Source: an uncultured Pelagibacteraceae bacterium (lineage in GTDB: Bacteria; Pseudomonadota; Alphaproteobacteria; Pelagibacterales; Pelagibacteraceae). Taken from it: a stretch of DNA of 64,000 bases. Position numbers and translations under genes: made by a program. The stretch spans positions 1-64,000 of the forward strand of contig CACLDI010000001.1 in NCBI GenBank assembly GCA_902605605.1. The letters run 5' to 3'. Positions 17,863 to 25,516 of this stretch are shown here, one piece after another. Under the pieces are notes generated by a model, which was given only the letters and a program-made list of their open reading frames with translations, was not told where the DNA came from and ran no database searches. Each line of letters starts with the position of its first letter. The stretch's first letter is position 1.

Positions 17863-18301
17863 CTATCTTGTCCACGAATTGAACAAAGTCTTGTTCTTCT
17901 CTGAAGTTACGATAAACAGAAGCAAAACGGACATAAGCAACAGGATCTAATTCTTTTAAACCTTCCATTACCATTGTACCAATTGTACTTGTTGAAATTT
18001 CACTTTGACCAAGCTCTTCCAAAGCTCTTGAAATTTTACTAATAAATTTTTCTGCTGTTTCTGTATCAATAGGTCTTTTTTTTAAGGATAAATAAATAGA
18101 TTTAGATAACTTATCTCTATCAAAAGTAGATTTTCTTCCATTCTTCTTGACAACCATTATTTCTCTAAACTGAACCCTTTCAAAAGTTGTAAAACGAGCG
18201 CCACAAACACACAGTCTTCTTCTTCTTATTGCTGTACCATCTTCTGTAGGACGTGAATCAACAACAGAGGTTTCACCCTTTTTGCAAATAGAACAAATCA
18301 T
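17843..18301 (-). CDS. nrdR: Transcriptional repressor NrdR
   Basis: NrdR binds NrdR boxes in ribonucleotide reductase promoters and represses them through an ATP-cone sensing dATP/ATP. The 152-residue protein has an N-terminal zinc ribbon (Cys3, Cys6, Cys31, Cys33) and an ATP-cone with [17 protein letters not shown] near residues 50-66. The second cysteine pair is spaced CxC ([12 protein letters not shown]), where most homologues have CxxC, so one residue is missing in the zinc knuckle. Position after glyA and before ribD is typical. Confidence 0.93.
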   Translation of the reverse strand: MICSICKKGETSVVDSRPTEDGTAIRRRRLCVCGARFTTFERVQFREIMVVKKNGRKSTFDRDKLSKSIYLSLKKRPIDTETAEKFISKISRALEELGQSEISTSTIGTMVMEGLKELDPVAYVRFASVYRNFREEQDFVQFVDKIDVFKKK

Positions 18302-18304
18302 TAA

Positions 18305-19612
18305 TTAAAGATTCTTATATATCGGAAATGAAGAAGTTAAAGCAATAACTTCATTTCTAACTTCATCTTCTACTTTACTGTTATCATCTGGGTTTTCTGA
18401 TAAACCCTTAAGAGTTTTTGTAATCAATTCACCCACTTTCTTGCATTCATTTAAACCAAAACCACGTGTTGTAATAGCTTGAGTTCCTAGTCTTATACCA
18501 GATGTTACCATTGGCTTCTCTGTATCAAAAGGAATACCATTTTTATTACACGTAATATTAGCTCTTGATAAGCTTTCAGCAGCTAAGTTACCTTTTACAC
18601 TGTAAGGACGTAAGTCAACCAACATAAGATGAGTATCTGTACCATCAGAATAAATTTTAAAACCATTATTTTTTAAAGTTTCTGCTAAAATTTTTGCATT
18701 TGCTAAAACAGATTTAATATAGTCTTGAAAATCAGGCTGAAGAGCTTCTAAAAAACCGGCTGCTTTAGCTGCAATAACATGCATTAATGGTCCACCCTGG
18801 TAGCCAGGAAAAACTGCTGTGTTAAATTTTTTAGATAATTCTTCGTGATTAGTTAAAATTATTCCTCCCCTTGCACTTCTAAAAACTTTATGTGTAGTAG
18901 ATGTAACTACATGAGCATAGTCACATGGGTTTGGATATCCCTTTCCAGCAACCAAACCTGAAAAATGTGCCATATCAACCATTAGATATGCTCCGACTTT
19001 ATCTGCAATTTCTCTAAATCTTTTAAAATCTATAACTCTGGAATATGCACTTCCACCTGCAATTATCAATTTTGGTTTATGTTCTAAGGCAAGTTTTTCA
19101 ACATTGTCATAATCTATAAGTTCAGATTTTTTATCAACATCATACCCTATCGGATTAAACCATTTTCCTGACATTGAAATTTTTAAACCATGAGTGATAT
19201 GACCTCCTGAATTTAAACTCATACCCATAAAAGTATCACCAGGTTTTAACAGCGCCAAAAATACAGCACCATTAGCTTGTGCTCCTGAGTGTGGCTGAGC
19301 ATTGGCAAATTTACAATTAAAAAGTTTTTTTAATCTTTCTATTGCTAAATTTTCAGCAACATCAACATGTTCACAACCATTATAATATCTTTTACCAGGG
19401 TAACCTTCTGCGTATTTATTTGTTAGCACTGAACCTTGAGCCTCTAAAACAGCTTGAGAAACAATGTTCTCTGAAGCAATCAATTCTATATGTTGTTGCT
19501 GTCTCAAGAGTTCATCTTGAATTGCCTTGTAAAGGTCTGGGTCTTTTGAAGATAAACTGTCTTCAAAAAAACTTTTATAGCTATCATTTATATAATTTTT
19601 TTCACTAGACAT
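18305..19612 (-). CDS. glyA: Serine hydroxymethyltransferase
   Basis: The enzyme interconverts serine and glycine with tetrahydrofolate and feeds one-carbon metabolism. The 435-residue PLP enzyme has [14 protein letters not shown] at 42-55, the [13 protein letters not shown] segment near 212-224, and the PLP-binding Lys242 in [14 protein letters not shown]. Length is normal. It shares one base with rpiB upstream and precedes nrdR by 3 bases. It would take up glycine and methylene-THF made by the sarcosine oxidase encoded at 31493-36584. Confidence 0.97.
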   Translation of the reverse strand: MSSEKNYINDSYKSFFEDSLSSKDPDLYKAIQDELLRQQQHIELIASENIVSQAVLEAQGSVLTNKYAEGYPGKRYYNGCEHVDVAENLAIERLKKLFNCKFANAQPHSGAQANGAVFLALLKPGDTFMGMSLNSGGHITHGLKISMSGKWFNPIGYDVDKKSELIDYDNVEKLALEHKPKLIIAGGSAYSRVIDFKRFREIADKVGAYLMVDMAHFSGLVAGKGYPNPCDYAHVVTSTTHKVFRSARGGIILTNHEELSKKFNTAVFPGYQGGPLMHVIAAKAAGFLEALQPDFQDYIKSVLANAKILAETLKNNGFKIYSDGTDTHLMLVDLRPYSVKGNLAAESLSRANITCNKNGIPFDTEKPMVTSGIRLGTQAITTRGFGLNECKKVGELITKTLKGLSENPDDNSKVEDEVRNEVIALTSSFPIYKNL

Positions 19613-20064
19613 TATATTTTTTTAATCCTTTTTAAGTGTCTACCACCTTCAAATTTAGTATTCAAAAAAACACTAACACAATTTAAAGCATTTTTTTTAG
19701 TTAACAACCTTGAACCTAATGTAATGATATTTGCATCATTATGCAATCTTGATAATTTTGTTGATTTTAAATTAAAACATTGAGCAGCTCGAATATTCTT
19801 ATGTTTATTTGCAGCTATATTCATGCCCATTCCAGATCCACAAACTAAAATTCCAACATTATTTTTGCTAATTTTTACCTTTCGAGCAACCTTATGAGCG
19901 TAATCAGGATAATCTACTCTATTATCAGAGGATGGTCCTAGATCAAAATAATTCATTTTTTTTTTAATTAGATGTTTTTTTATGATTTCCTTTAATTTAA
20001 AGCCAGCGTGATCAGAAGAAATATATATTTTTTTCAAACTAATTAAATTTATAATCAAGAACAC
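19612..20064 (-). CDS. rpiB: Ribose-5-phosphate isomerase B
   Basis: RpiB interconverts ribose 5-phosphate and ribulose 5-phosphate. The sequence shows [29 protein letters not shown], and the phosphate-binding [14 protein letters not shown] motif. With the ATG at 20064 the protein is 150 residues and overlaps the upstream hydroxylase gene by 26 bases. Family members usually begin right at [11 protein letters not shown], so a TTG at 20037, just after the upstream stop, is a likely true start. rpiB next to glyA is common in alphaproteobacteria. Confidence 0.92.
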   Translation of the reverse strand: MFLIINLISLKKIYISSDHAGFKLKEIIKKHLIKKKMNYFDLGPSSDNRVDYPDYAHKVARKVKISKNNVGILVCGSGMGMNIAANKHKNIRAAQCFNLKSTKLSRLHNDANIITLGSRLLTKKNALNCVSVFLNTKFEGGRHLKRIKKI

Positions 20065-20680
20065 AAGCTACAAGGTGAATTCTATTTTCTTCACCTCCAT
20101 TAAATGCATTGTGATATTTAGTATTATTTGTAACCCATACAGAACCATCTGCAGGCATATGTTTTGCAACATTATCTATTACCATTAAACAACCTGGGTT
20201 AGTAATAATTGGTATATGAAGTCTTGGCTCAGGATCTCTATGCCAACTCAAAGTAGATCTTGGCTCTTTTAAAAGAATTCTTATTCTACCCAATTTATAT
20301 TTTGAAGAAAGCACATCATACACTTCCTTAAAATATGTGTTTTCATAATCTTTAATAAATTCAGAATATTGCGACTCATCAACCTTAATATCTCTTGAAA
20401 CTTCTTTTCCAGTTTTATCAGGCTTAGTCCAATAAACTCCTCTAGCCCTGCTGCCTTTGATTGAATCTGGATCACCAGGGATTTGAGTAAGTGAAATGGC
20501 ACCAAAGTGAGTTACACCACCACCATCATCAAATTTTTTAATATTTACAATTTGATTGTATGCTTCTTGCAACTTATCTATATCAAATTTTATGTTCTGT
20601 TTTTGAAAATCACTGAAATCTAAAATTCTTTCCTCTTTTTTTATATTCAGGTCTATAATTTTTGTGTTATCTATAGTCAT
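20039..20680 (-). CDS. Aspartyl/asparaginyl beta-hydroxylase-like dioxygenase
   Basis: The 213-residue protein carries a plausible 2-oxoglutarate/Fe(II) site: His147 and Asp149 in LSWHRDPEPRLHIPI, His190 in TKYHNAFNGG, and Arg200 in ENRIHLVAC as a 2-oxoglutarate ligand. This pattern matches the aspartyl/asparaginyl hydroxylase-like cupins. The first 100 residues are not recognised. The substrate is unknown and could be a protein residue or a small molecule. It leads the rpiB-glyA-nrdR run on the minus strand and is divergent from hemB, so it probably contributes the promoter of this group. Confidence 0.72.
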   Translation of the reverse strand: MTIDNTKIIDLNIKKEERILDFSDFQKQNIKFDIDKLQEAYNQIVNIKKFDDGGGVTHFGAISLTQIPGDPDSIKGSRARGVYWTKPDKTGKEVSRDIKVDESQYSEFIKDYENTYFKEVYDVLSSKYKLGRIRILLKEPRSTLSWHRDPEPRLHIPIITNPGCLMVIDNVAKHMPADGSVWVTNNTKYHNAFNGGEENRIHLVACVLDYKFN

Positions 20681-20692
20681 CGAAATTGTGTT

Positions 20693-20721
20693 TTACTTAT
20701 AATTATATTTATTTGTATAAT
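20693..20721 (+). promoter_or_regulatory. Candidate sigma70 promoter of hemB
   Basis: TTACTT (20693-20698) and a perfect TATAAT (20716-20721) are separated by 17 bases. The predicted transcript would start near 20728, about 26 bases before the hemB ATG. The same 73-base spacer must hold the promoter for the divergent hydroxylase gene, which I could not place with confidence. Confidence 0.5.
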
Positions 20722-20753
20722 ACTTTTGTCGCATTAATAAAGTATATTTAAAC

Positions 20754-21743
20754 ATGATTATAGGAAAATATCCAAATTTAAGATTGAGAAGAAATAGAAA
20801 GGAATCGTGGACTAGAAGGTTGGTTCAAGAAAATACACTCAGTCCAAATGATTTTATATTACCAATTTTCTTAATAGATGGGTCAAACAAAAAAGAATCG
20901 ATATCTACAATGCCAGGTGTTTTTAGATATACAATAAATAGGGTTTCTCAAATAGTAGATAAAGCAATTAAAAAAGGTATTCCAATGGTTGCTCTTTTTC
21001 CTAAAACGAAAAATATTTTAAAAAATGATTTGGGTACCGAGTCATTAAATGAAAATAATTTAGTTTGCAGGGCCACAATAGAAATTAAAAAAAGATACAA
21101 AAATCAAATTGGAATTATGTGTGATGTTGCGCTAGATCCTTACACATCACATGGTCATGATGGATTAATAAAGTCTAATCAAATAATTAATGATGAAACG
21201 ATTGAAGTGCTAATAAATCAATCTCTGTTACAGGCTGAAATGGGATGTGATGTTCTTGCTCCTTCAGACATGATGGATGGGAGAATAGGAAAAATAAGAA
21301 AAGCACTTGATAATTCTAATTTTAAAAATACTCAAATTTTATCCTATGCAGCAAAGTATGCCTCTAGTTTTTATGGACCTTTTAGAGATGCTGTTGGTTC
21401 TAAAAACTCACTTAAGGGTGATAAAAAAACTTATCAAATGGACTTTAGAAATAGTGATGAGGCTATGCGTGAAGTTGCTTTAGATATAAAGGAAGGTGCA
21501 GATATGATTATGGTTAAACCAGGGATGCCATATTTGGACATAATTAAATCAATAAAAGAAAAATTTAAAATTCCAGTTTTGGCATACCAAGTTTCTGGTG
21601 AATATAGTCTTTTAGAAACTGCTATTAATAAAAAACTAATACAAAAAAACGCAGTTTATGAAAGTTTAGTCTCTTTTAAACGTTCAGGAGCAAATGCCAT
21701 TGTCTCATATTACGCTGATAGAATTGACAAAATTTTAGAATAA
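20754..21743 (+). CDS. hemB: Delta-aminolevulinic acid dehydratase (porphobilinogen synthase)
   Basis: HemB condenses two 5-aminolevulinates into porphobilinogen for heme and related tetrapyrroles. The 329-residue protein has the metal region DVALDPYTSHGHDG near residues 123-136, where Asp/Ala replace the zinc cysteines, the Mg-type variant. The region FYGPFRDA and the Schiff-base lysine in IMVKPGMPYLD are both intact. Length is normal. It is a single plus-strand gene whose end abuts convergent recO with no spacer. Confidence 0.96.
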   Translation: MIIGKYPNLRLRRNRKESWTRRLVQENTLSPNDFILPIFLIDGSNKKESISTMPGVFRYTINRVSQIVDKAIKKGIPMVALFPKTKNILKNDLGTESLNENNLVCRATIEIKKRYKNQIGIMCDVALDPYTSHGHDGLIKSNQIINDETIEVLINQSLLQAEMGCDVLAPSDMMDGRIGKIRKALDNSNFKNTQILSYAAKYASSFYGPFRDAVGSKNSLKGDKKTYQMDFRNSDEAMREVALDIKEGADMIMVKPGMPYLDIIKSIKEKFKIPVLAYQVSGEYSLLETAINKKLIQKNAVYESLVSFKRSGANAIVSYYADRIDKILE

Positions 21744-22424
21744 TTATTTCAAAGAATTTAAAAAAATTACTCTACTATTAGGATAATTTAAATTATTTGG
21801 TTTCAAGATTGTTTTATCCAAATAGTCTCCAACCAATTTTAATCCACTTAATAAGATATTAATATCTGTTACCTCTAAATCTTTCTCGATAAGAAAGTTA
21901 GGAACATATTTCTTTTCAGTATAAGAAGTTGCAAAATAAACAGTTTTATTATCTTCTAAATTTTTTTCTACCAAATTTTCTAACTCAAGATCATAACCTA
22001 GTAATTTTAGTAACTCCAATTCCCAGAAAATATATTTTTTAAGCCAGTTTTGTTCATTTAATAAATTAAAAAGGTCTTCGATAAGAGAATAAACTTTTTT
22101 ATTTGCCTGTGCCTCGGCTGTTAATATTTTTATTAAATTCATTGCTGAAGTAATACATGAAAGCTTTTGCTTATGATCAAAATAAAATGGACTGTAAGCT
22201 TTCAAAATTTCAATTTTAAAATAACCCATTCTATTGTCGTTTTTTGAGTTATAATTAATATGAAGTTTATTACCCACTTGAAGATAATTTTTAATTTTTT
22301 TAGACGTTCCTCCAAATATAATGCCTGAAACTTTACCTCTTTCAAAAGTATACAATTCAGCAATTATAGAGTTTTCACTATACCTACTTTTGCTAACTAA
22401 AAAACCTTGATCTATCCAATTCAT
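21744..22424 (-). CDS. recO: DNA repair protein RecO
   Basis: RecO works with RecR to load RecA onto single-stranded DNA at gaps. The 226-residue protein begins WIDQGFLVSKSRYSENSIIAELYTFERGKVSGIIFGG, quoted in parts, which is the OB-fold of RecO, followed by a helical domain. The four-cysteine zinc motif of many RecO proteins is absent, as in other alphaproteobacteria. It follows rnc by 7 bases. In most alphaproteobacteria the GTPase gene era lies between rnc and recO; it is missing here. Confidence 0.87.
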   Translation of the reverse strand: MNWIDQGFLVSKSRYSENSIIAELYTFERGKVSGIIFGGTSKKIKNYLQVGNKLHINYNSKNDNRMGYFKIEILKAYSPFYFDHKQKLSCITSAMNLIKILTAEAQANKKVYSLIEDLFNLLNEQNWLKKYIFWELELLKLLGYDLELENLVEKNLEDNKTVYFATSYTEKKYVPNFLIEKDLEVTDINILLSGLKLVGDYLDKTILKPNNLNYPNSRVIFLNSLK

Positions 22425-22431
22425 ATTTTTT

Positions 22432-23097
22432 TTAATTTATATTTTTTAGACATTCAATTGCAGCGTTTTGCTCTGCATCCTTTTTCGATTTACCCAAAGA
22501 TATAAAATATTTCGTATTAGGGAGCTTAACTCCTACTTTAAAAATAGGTTTATGACGTGGACCCGTATTAGAAATTATTTTATAGGTTGGTAATTTTTTA
22601 AATTTTTTTAAAGCTAGTTCTTGGAGTTTTGTTTTTGCATCTATTTGAGTAATAACACTTTTTTCAATATGACTACCCCAAAGTTTTAAGATAATTTTTT
22701 CAGCTATATTTAATCCTTTATCTAAATAAATAGCTCCCATTAATGCCTCACAACTATCTGAAATAATTTTGTCTTCAATTTTGATAATTTTATTTTTAGG
22801 GTTGAAAGTTTTTATATATTTTTCTAATTCAATTGCTTTTGCAACTTCTAAACATGTTTTTTTATTTACTAATGATGCAAATTTTTTATCAAGTATGCCC
22901 TCTTTTTCATTAGGGTAGATTTTTAAAAGTTTTTGAGCAATAACTAACCCAAGTACTCTATCTCCTAAAAATTCAATCTTTTCATTATTTTCATTTGGGT
23001 TAAAACTTTTATGGGTTAATGATTGAATTAACAAATTGTTATTTTTAAATTTTATGTTAATTTTTTTTTCTAATTTTTGATAGTTTATTTTCATCAA
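22432..23097 (-). CDS. rnc: Ribonuclease III
   Basis: RNase III cuts double-stranded RNA, including ribosomal RNA precursors. The 221-residue protein has the catalytic signature NEKIEFLGDRVLGLVIA near residues 38-54 and a second acidic cluster in DSCEALMGAIYLDKG. The C-terminal double-stranded RNA-binding domain (TKLQELALKKFKKLPTYKI to the end) is also present. Length is normal. The start overlaps lepB by 4 bases, keeping the conserved acpS-lepB-rnc order. Confidence 0.95.
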   Translation of the reverse strand: MMKINYQKLEKKINIKFKNNNLLIQSLTHKSFNPNENNEKIEFLGDRVLGLVIAQKLLKIYPNEKEGILDKKFASLVNKKTCLEVAKAIELEKYIKTFNPKNKIIKIEDKIISDSCEALMGAIYLDKGLNIAEKIILKLWGSHIEKSVITQIDAKTKLQELALKKFKKLPTYKIISNTGPRHKPIFKVGVKLPNTKYFISLGKSKKDAEQNAAIECLKNIN

Positions 23098-23831
23098 TTA
23101 ATTTTATCAAATGTTCTATTAAATCTAATTGATTTATGCCATTTCCAAAATTCAAAAAAACTACCCTCTTTTCTATCTGATGAAAAAAAAATAAATTGAG
23201 CTTTACCAACTAAATTGTCTTTATGAACATAACCAACACTTGTTAAATATCTACTGTCTTTAGAACAATCTCTATTATCGCCTAAAAAAAAATAATGGTT
23301 ATCAGGGACAGTAAAGATATCTGAATTCTGGTATGTGTATTCTTTTAAGTAGACAGTGTGAAATTTTTTTCCATTTGGTAATTTTTCTTCAAATTTAAAA
23401 ACATCAATAATTTCACTTCCACAATAAATATTACTTTTACTTGGAGTTTTTGACTTTAATATTTCACTGTTATTTAAATAAAGGTTAGAATCTATAAATT
23501 GAATCTTATCACCTGGTAGACCAATAAGTCTTTTTATATAATCTGTTCTATTATCTGCTGGTGTTTTGAAAACAACTACATCTCCACGTTTTGGGCTATT
23601 GAACATTACTCTTTTACTAAGTATCGGGGGACTAAAAGGAAAAGAATGCTTACTATAGCCGTAGGAATATTTTGTAACAAACAACCTATCGCCTACCAGC
23701 AATGTTGGCTCCATTGATGAGGAAGGAATATAAAATGGTTGAATTAAAATAGATCTTATTAATATAGCAATTAATAAAGCATAAAATAAAGTTTTTAAAT
23801 TTTCAGAAAAAAAATTTTTATCTAGTTTCAT
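23094..23831 (-). CDS. lepB: Signal peptidase I
   Basis: LepB removes signal peptides from exported proteins on the periplasmic side of the inner membrane. The 245-residue protein has one N-terminal membrane segment (about residues 12-30), the catalytic Ser39 in IPSSSMEPTLLVGD, and the general-base Lys100 in DYIKRLIGLPGDKI. The later GDNRDCSKDSR box is also present. Length is normal for a single-span type. It overlaps acpS and rnc by 4 bases each. Confidence 0.95.
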   Translation of the reverse strand: MKLDKNFFSENLKTLFYALLIAILIRSILIQPFYIPSSSMEPTLLVGDRLFVTKYSYGYSKHSFPFSPPILSKRVMFNSPKRGDVVVFKTPADNRTDYIKRLIGLPGDKIQFIDSNLYLNNSEILKSKTPSKSNIYCGSEIIDVFKFEEKLPNGKKFHTVYLKEYTYQNSDIFTVPDNHYFFLGDNRDCSKDSRYLTSVGYVHKDNLVGKAQFIFFSSDRKEGSFFEFWKWHKSIRFNRTFDKIN

Positions 23832-24214
23832 ATGGATTGAATTATTGCAAAGGCTGTTGAATAATCTTTTTCATCTGAAATTGACAGAAAAGAATTAAAC
23901 TTTTTAATTTTATATTTTTTTTGCACAATTTTTATAATTTTTTTATTATCAACATATCTAGGCATACCTTTTTTATCATTTGTAATTTCAATGTCTTTAA
24001 AGTTTAAATTTGATGAAAAGCCAGTCCCTAATGCTTTAGAAAAAGCTTCTTTGGCCGCAAATCTCTTCGAAAAAAAAGCAACTTTATTTTTTGTTTTTTT
24101 TGATAATTTGAGTTCATTAATGCTATAAATTCGTTTTTTAAATTTATTATTCTTAATTGACTCTTTGATTCTTTTGTTTTCAATGATGTCAACCCCAATC
24201 CCAAGAATTTTCAT
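23828..24214 (-). CDS. acpS: Holo-[acyl-carrier-protein] synthase
   Basis: AcpS attaches the phosphopantetheine arm from coenzyme A to acyl carrier protein. The 128-residue protein has the Mg-binding GVDIIENKRI near residues 7-16 and FAAKEAFSKALGTG near 52-65, both diagnostic. Length is normal. It follows pdxJ by one base, as in the widespread pdxJ-acpS-lepB-rnc cluster. Confidence 0.94.
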   Translation of the reverse strand: MKILGIGVDIIENKRIKESIKNNKFKKRIYSINELKLSKKTKNKVAFFSKRFAAKEAFSKALGTGFSSNLNFKDIEITNDKKGMPRYVDNKKIIKIVQKKYKIKKFNSFLSISDEKDYSTAFAIIQSI

Positions 24215-24215
24215 A

Positions 24216-24932
24216 TTATTTCAATAATTTTTTAAAATTTTTAATCACTTTCGACAAACCATGAAATACGGACTCCCCTATTATGAAGTGACCAATATTA
24301 TACTCATGTATTTCTTTTATTTTTGAGAGCAATTTAGTGGTTTTGTAATCCAGGCCATGCCCTGCATGAACCTCAATGCCCAATAAATTTGCGAGCTTTG
24401 AACTTTTTTTAATTCTTTGAAGTTCTTTGTTATATTTTTGTTTTGACTTAACGTTATTTGACAATTTTCCTGTATGGATTTCAACACAATCAACTTCTAG
24501 CAATCTAGAAAGTTTGACATCATTTACAGAAGGATTAATAAATAAACTGGTTCTTATTTTAGCTTTTTTAAATTTAAAAATTATTTTTTTTAATTTATTA
24601 AAATTTTCTTTTAAATTTAAACCTCCCTCAGTTGTAATTTCTTTTCTATTTTCTGGTACTATACAGATATAATTTGGTCTGATTCTTAGAGCATTAGATA
24701 CAATACTTTCATTCATTGAAACCTCAAGATTAACCAATACGTTTTTTAAATTACATATCTTTTTTGCATCTTTGTCATTAATATGTCTTCTATCTTCTCT
24801 TAAATGTATTGTTACAGAGTCTGCTCCGCACTTGACTACGTGTAATGCAGCACTGATTGGGTCTGGATGTTTTTCACCTCTTGCATTTCTTAATGTTGCA
24901 ACGTGATCAATATTTACACCTAGTCTTTTCAC
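24216..24932 (-). CDS. pdxJ: Pyridoxine 5'-phosphate synthase
   Basis: PdxJ forms pyridoxine phosphate from deoxyxylulose phosphate and aminoacetone phosphate, the last step of de novo vitamin B6 synthesis. The 238-residue TIM barrel begins LGVNIDHVATLRNARGEKHPDP and has SVTIHLREDRRHI, LFINPSV, VEIHTGKLS and the glycine-rich GHFIIGESVF phosphate site. Length is normal. It overlaps pyrE by 4 bases and leads into acpS. Confidence 0.95.
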   Translation of the reverse strand: MKRLGVNIDHVATLRNARGEKHPDPISAALHVVKCGADSVTIHLREDRRHINDKDAKKICNLKNVLVNLEVSMNESIVSNALRIRPNYICIVPENRKEITTEGGLNLKENFNKLKKIIFKFKKAKIRTSLFINPSVNDVKLSRLLEVDCVEIHTGKLSNNVKSKQKYNKELQRIKKSSKLANLLGIEVHAGHGLDYKTTKLLSKIKEIHEYNIGHFIIGESVFHGLSKVIKNFKKLLK

Positions 24933-25516
24933 TTAATAAATCTACTCCCTGGTGTTGTTATAGGTACAGACTTAAGTGTTTCAGGTAATTTTTTTGGGCT
25001 GTATGCAGGCACATCTATTTTTAAATGAGATACAATTTTTGTCTTTATTTTTAAAGATTTTTTAGTCGATCTATCTATGATAGATGCAAATCCTAATAAT
25101 TTGGCATTTGCTTTCTTTATTAATTTAACGCATTCTAAACTTGATTTTCCTGTAGTAATAACATCTTCAATAATTAGAACTCTAGCACCTTTCTTAATAT
25201 AAAAACCTCTTCTGAGAGTAAATTTTCCTTTAACTCTCTCACAAAAAATTGTTTCTTTTTTTAGAAGTCTACCGATTTCATAACCGATAATTATTCCCCC
25301 CATCGCTGGAGCTAGAATTAAATCAATTTTTTGATATTTTTTTTTGATTTGGTTTGCTAATGATTTGCAAATTTTTTCAGCTAAGTTTGGAAAACTTAGA
25401 AGTTTTGCACATTGGATATATTTTGATGAATGCAAGCCTGATGATAAAATGAAGTGACCTTCCAATAATGCATTAGTTTTTTTTAAAATATTTAAGGATT
25501 TTTTGTGTGAAAGCAT
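24929..25516 (-). CDS. pyrE: Orotate phosphoribosyltransferase
   Basis: PyrE adds phosphoribose to orotate in pyrimidine synthesis. The 195-residue protein shows LLEGHFILSSGLHSSKYIQCA near residues 17-37, here split as two halves of one motif, and the PRPP loop RVLIIEDVITTGKSS. The N-terminal part before ALLEGHF matches the usual family length, so the start at 25516 inside the end of rsh is likely real and gives a 44-base overlap. Other pyrimidine genes (pyrB and the DHOase-like gene) are at 43.8-46.0 kb. Confidence 0.94.
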   Translation of the reverse strand: MLSHKKSLNILKKTNALLEGHFILSSGLHSSKYIQCAKLLSFPNLAEKICKSLANQIKKKYQKIDLILAPAMGGIIIGYEIGRLLKKETIFCERVKGKFTLRRGFYIKKGARVLIIEDVITTGKSSLECVKLIKKANAKLLGFASIIDRSTKKSLKIKTKIVSHLKIDVPAYSPKKLPETLKSVPITTPGSRFIK

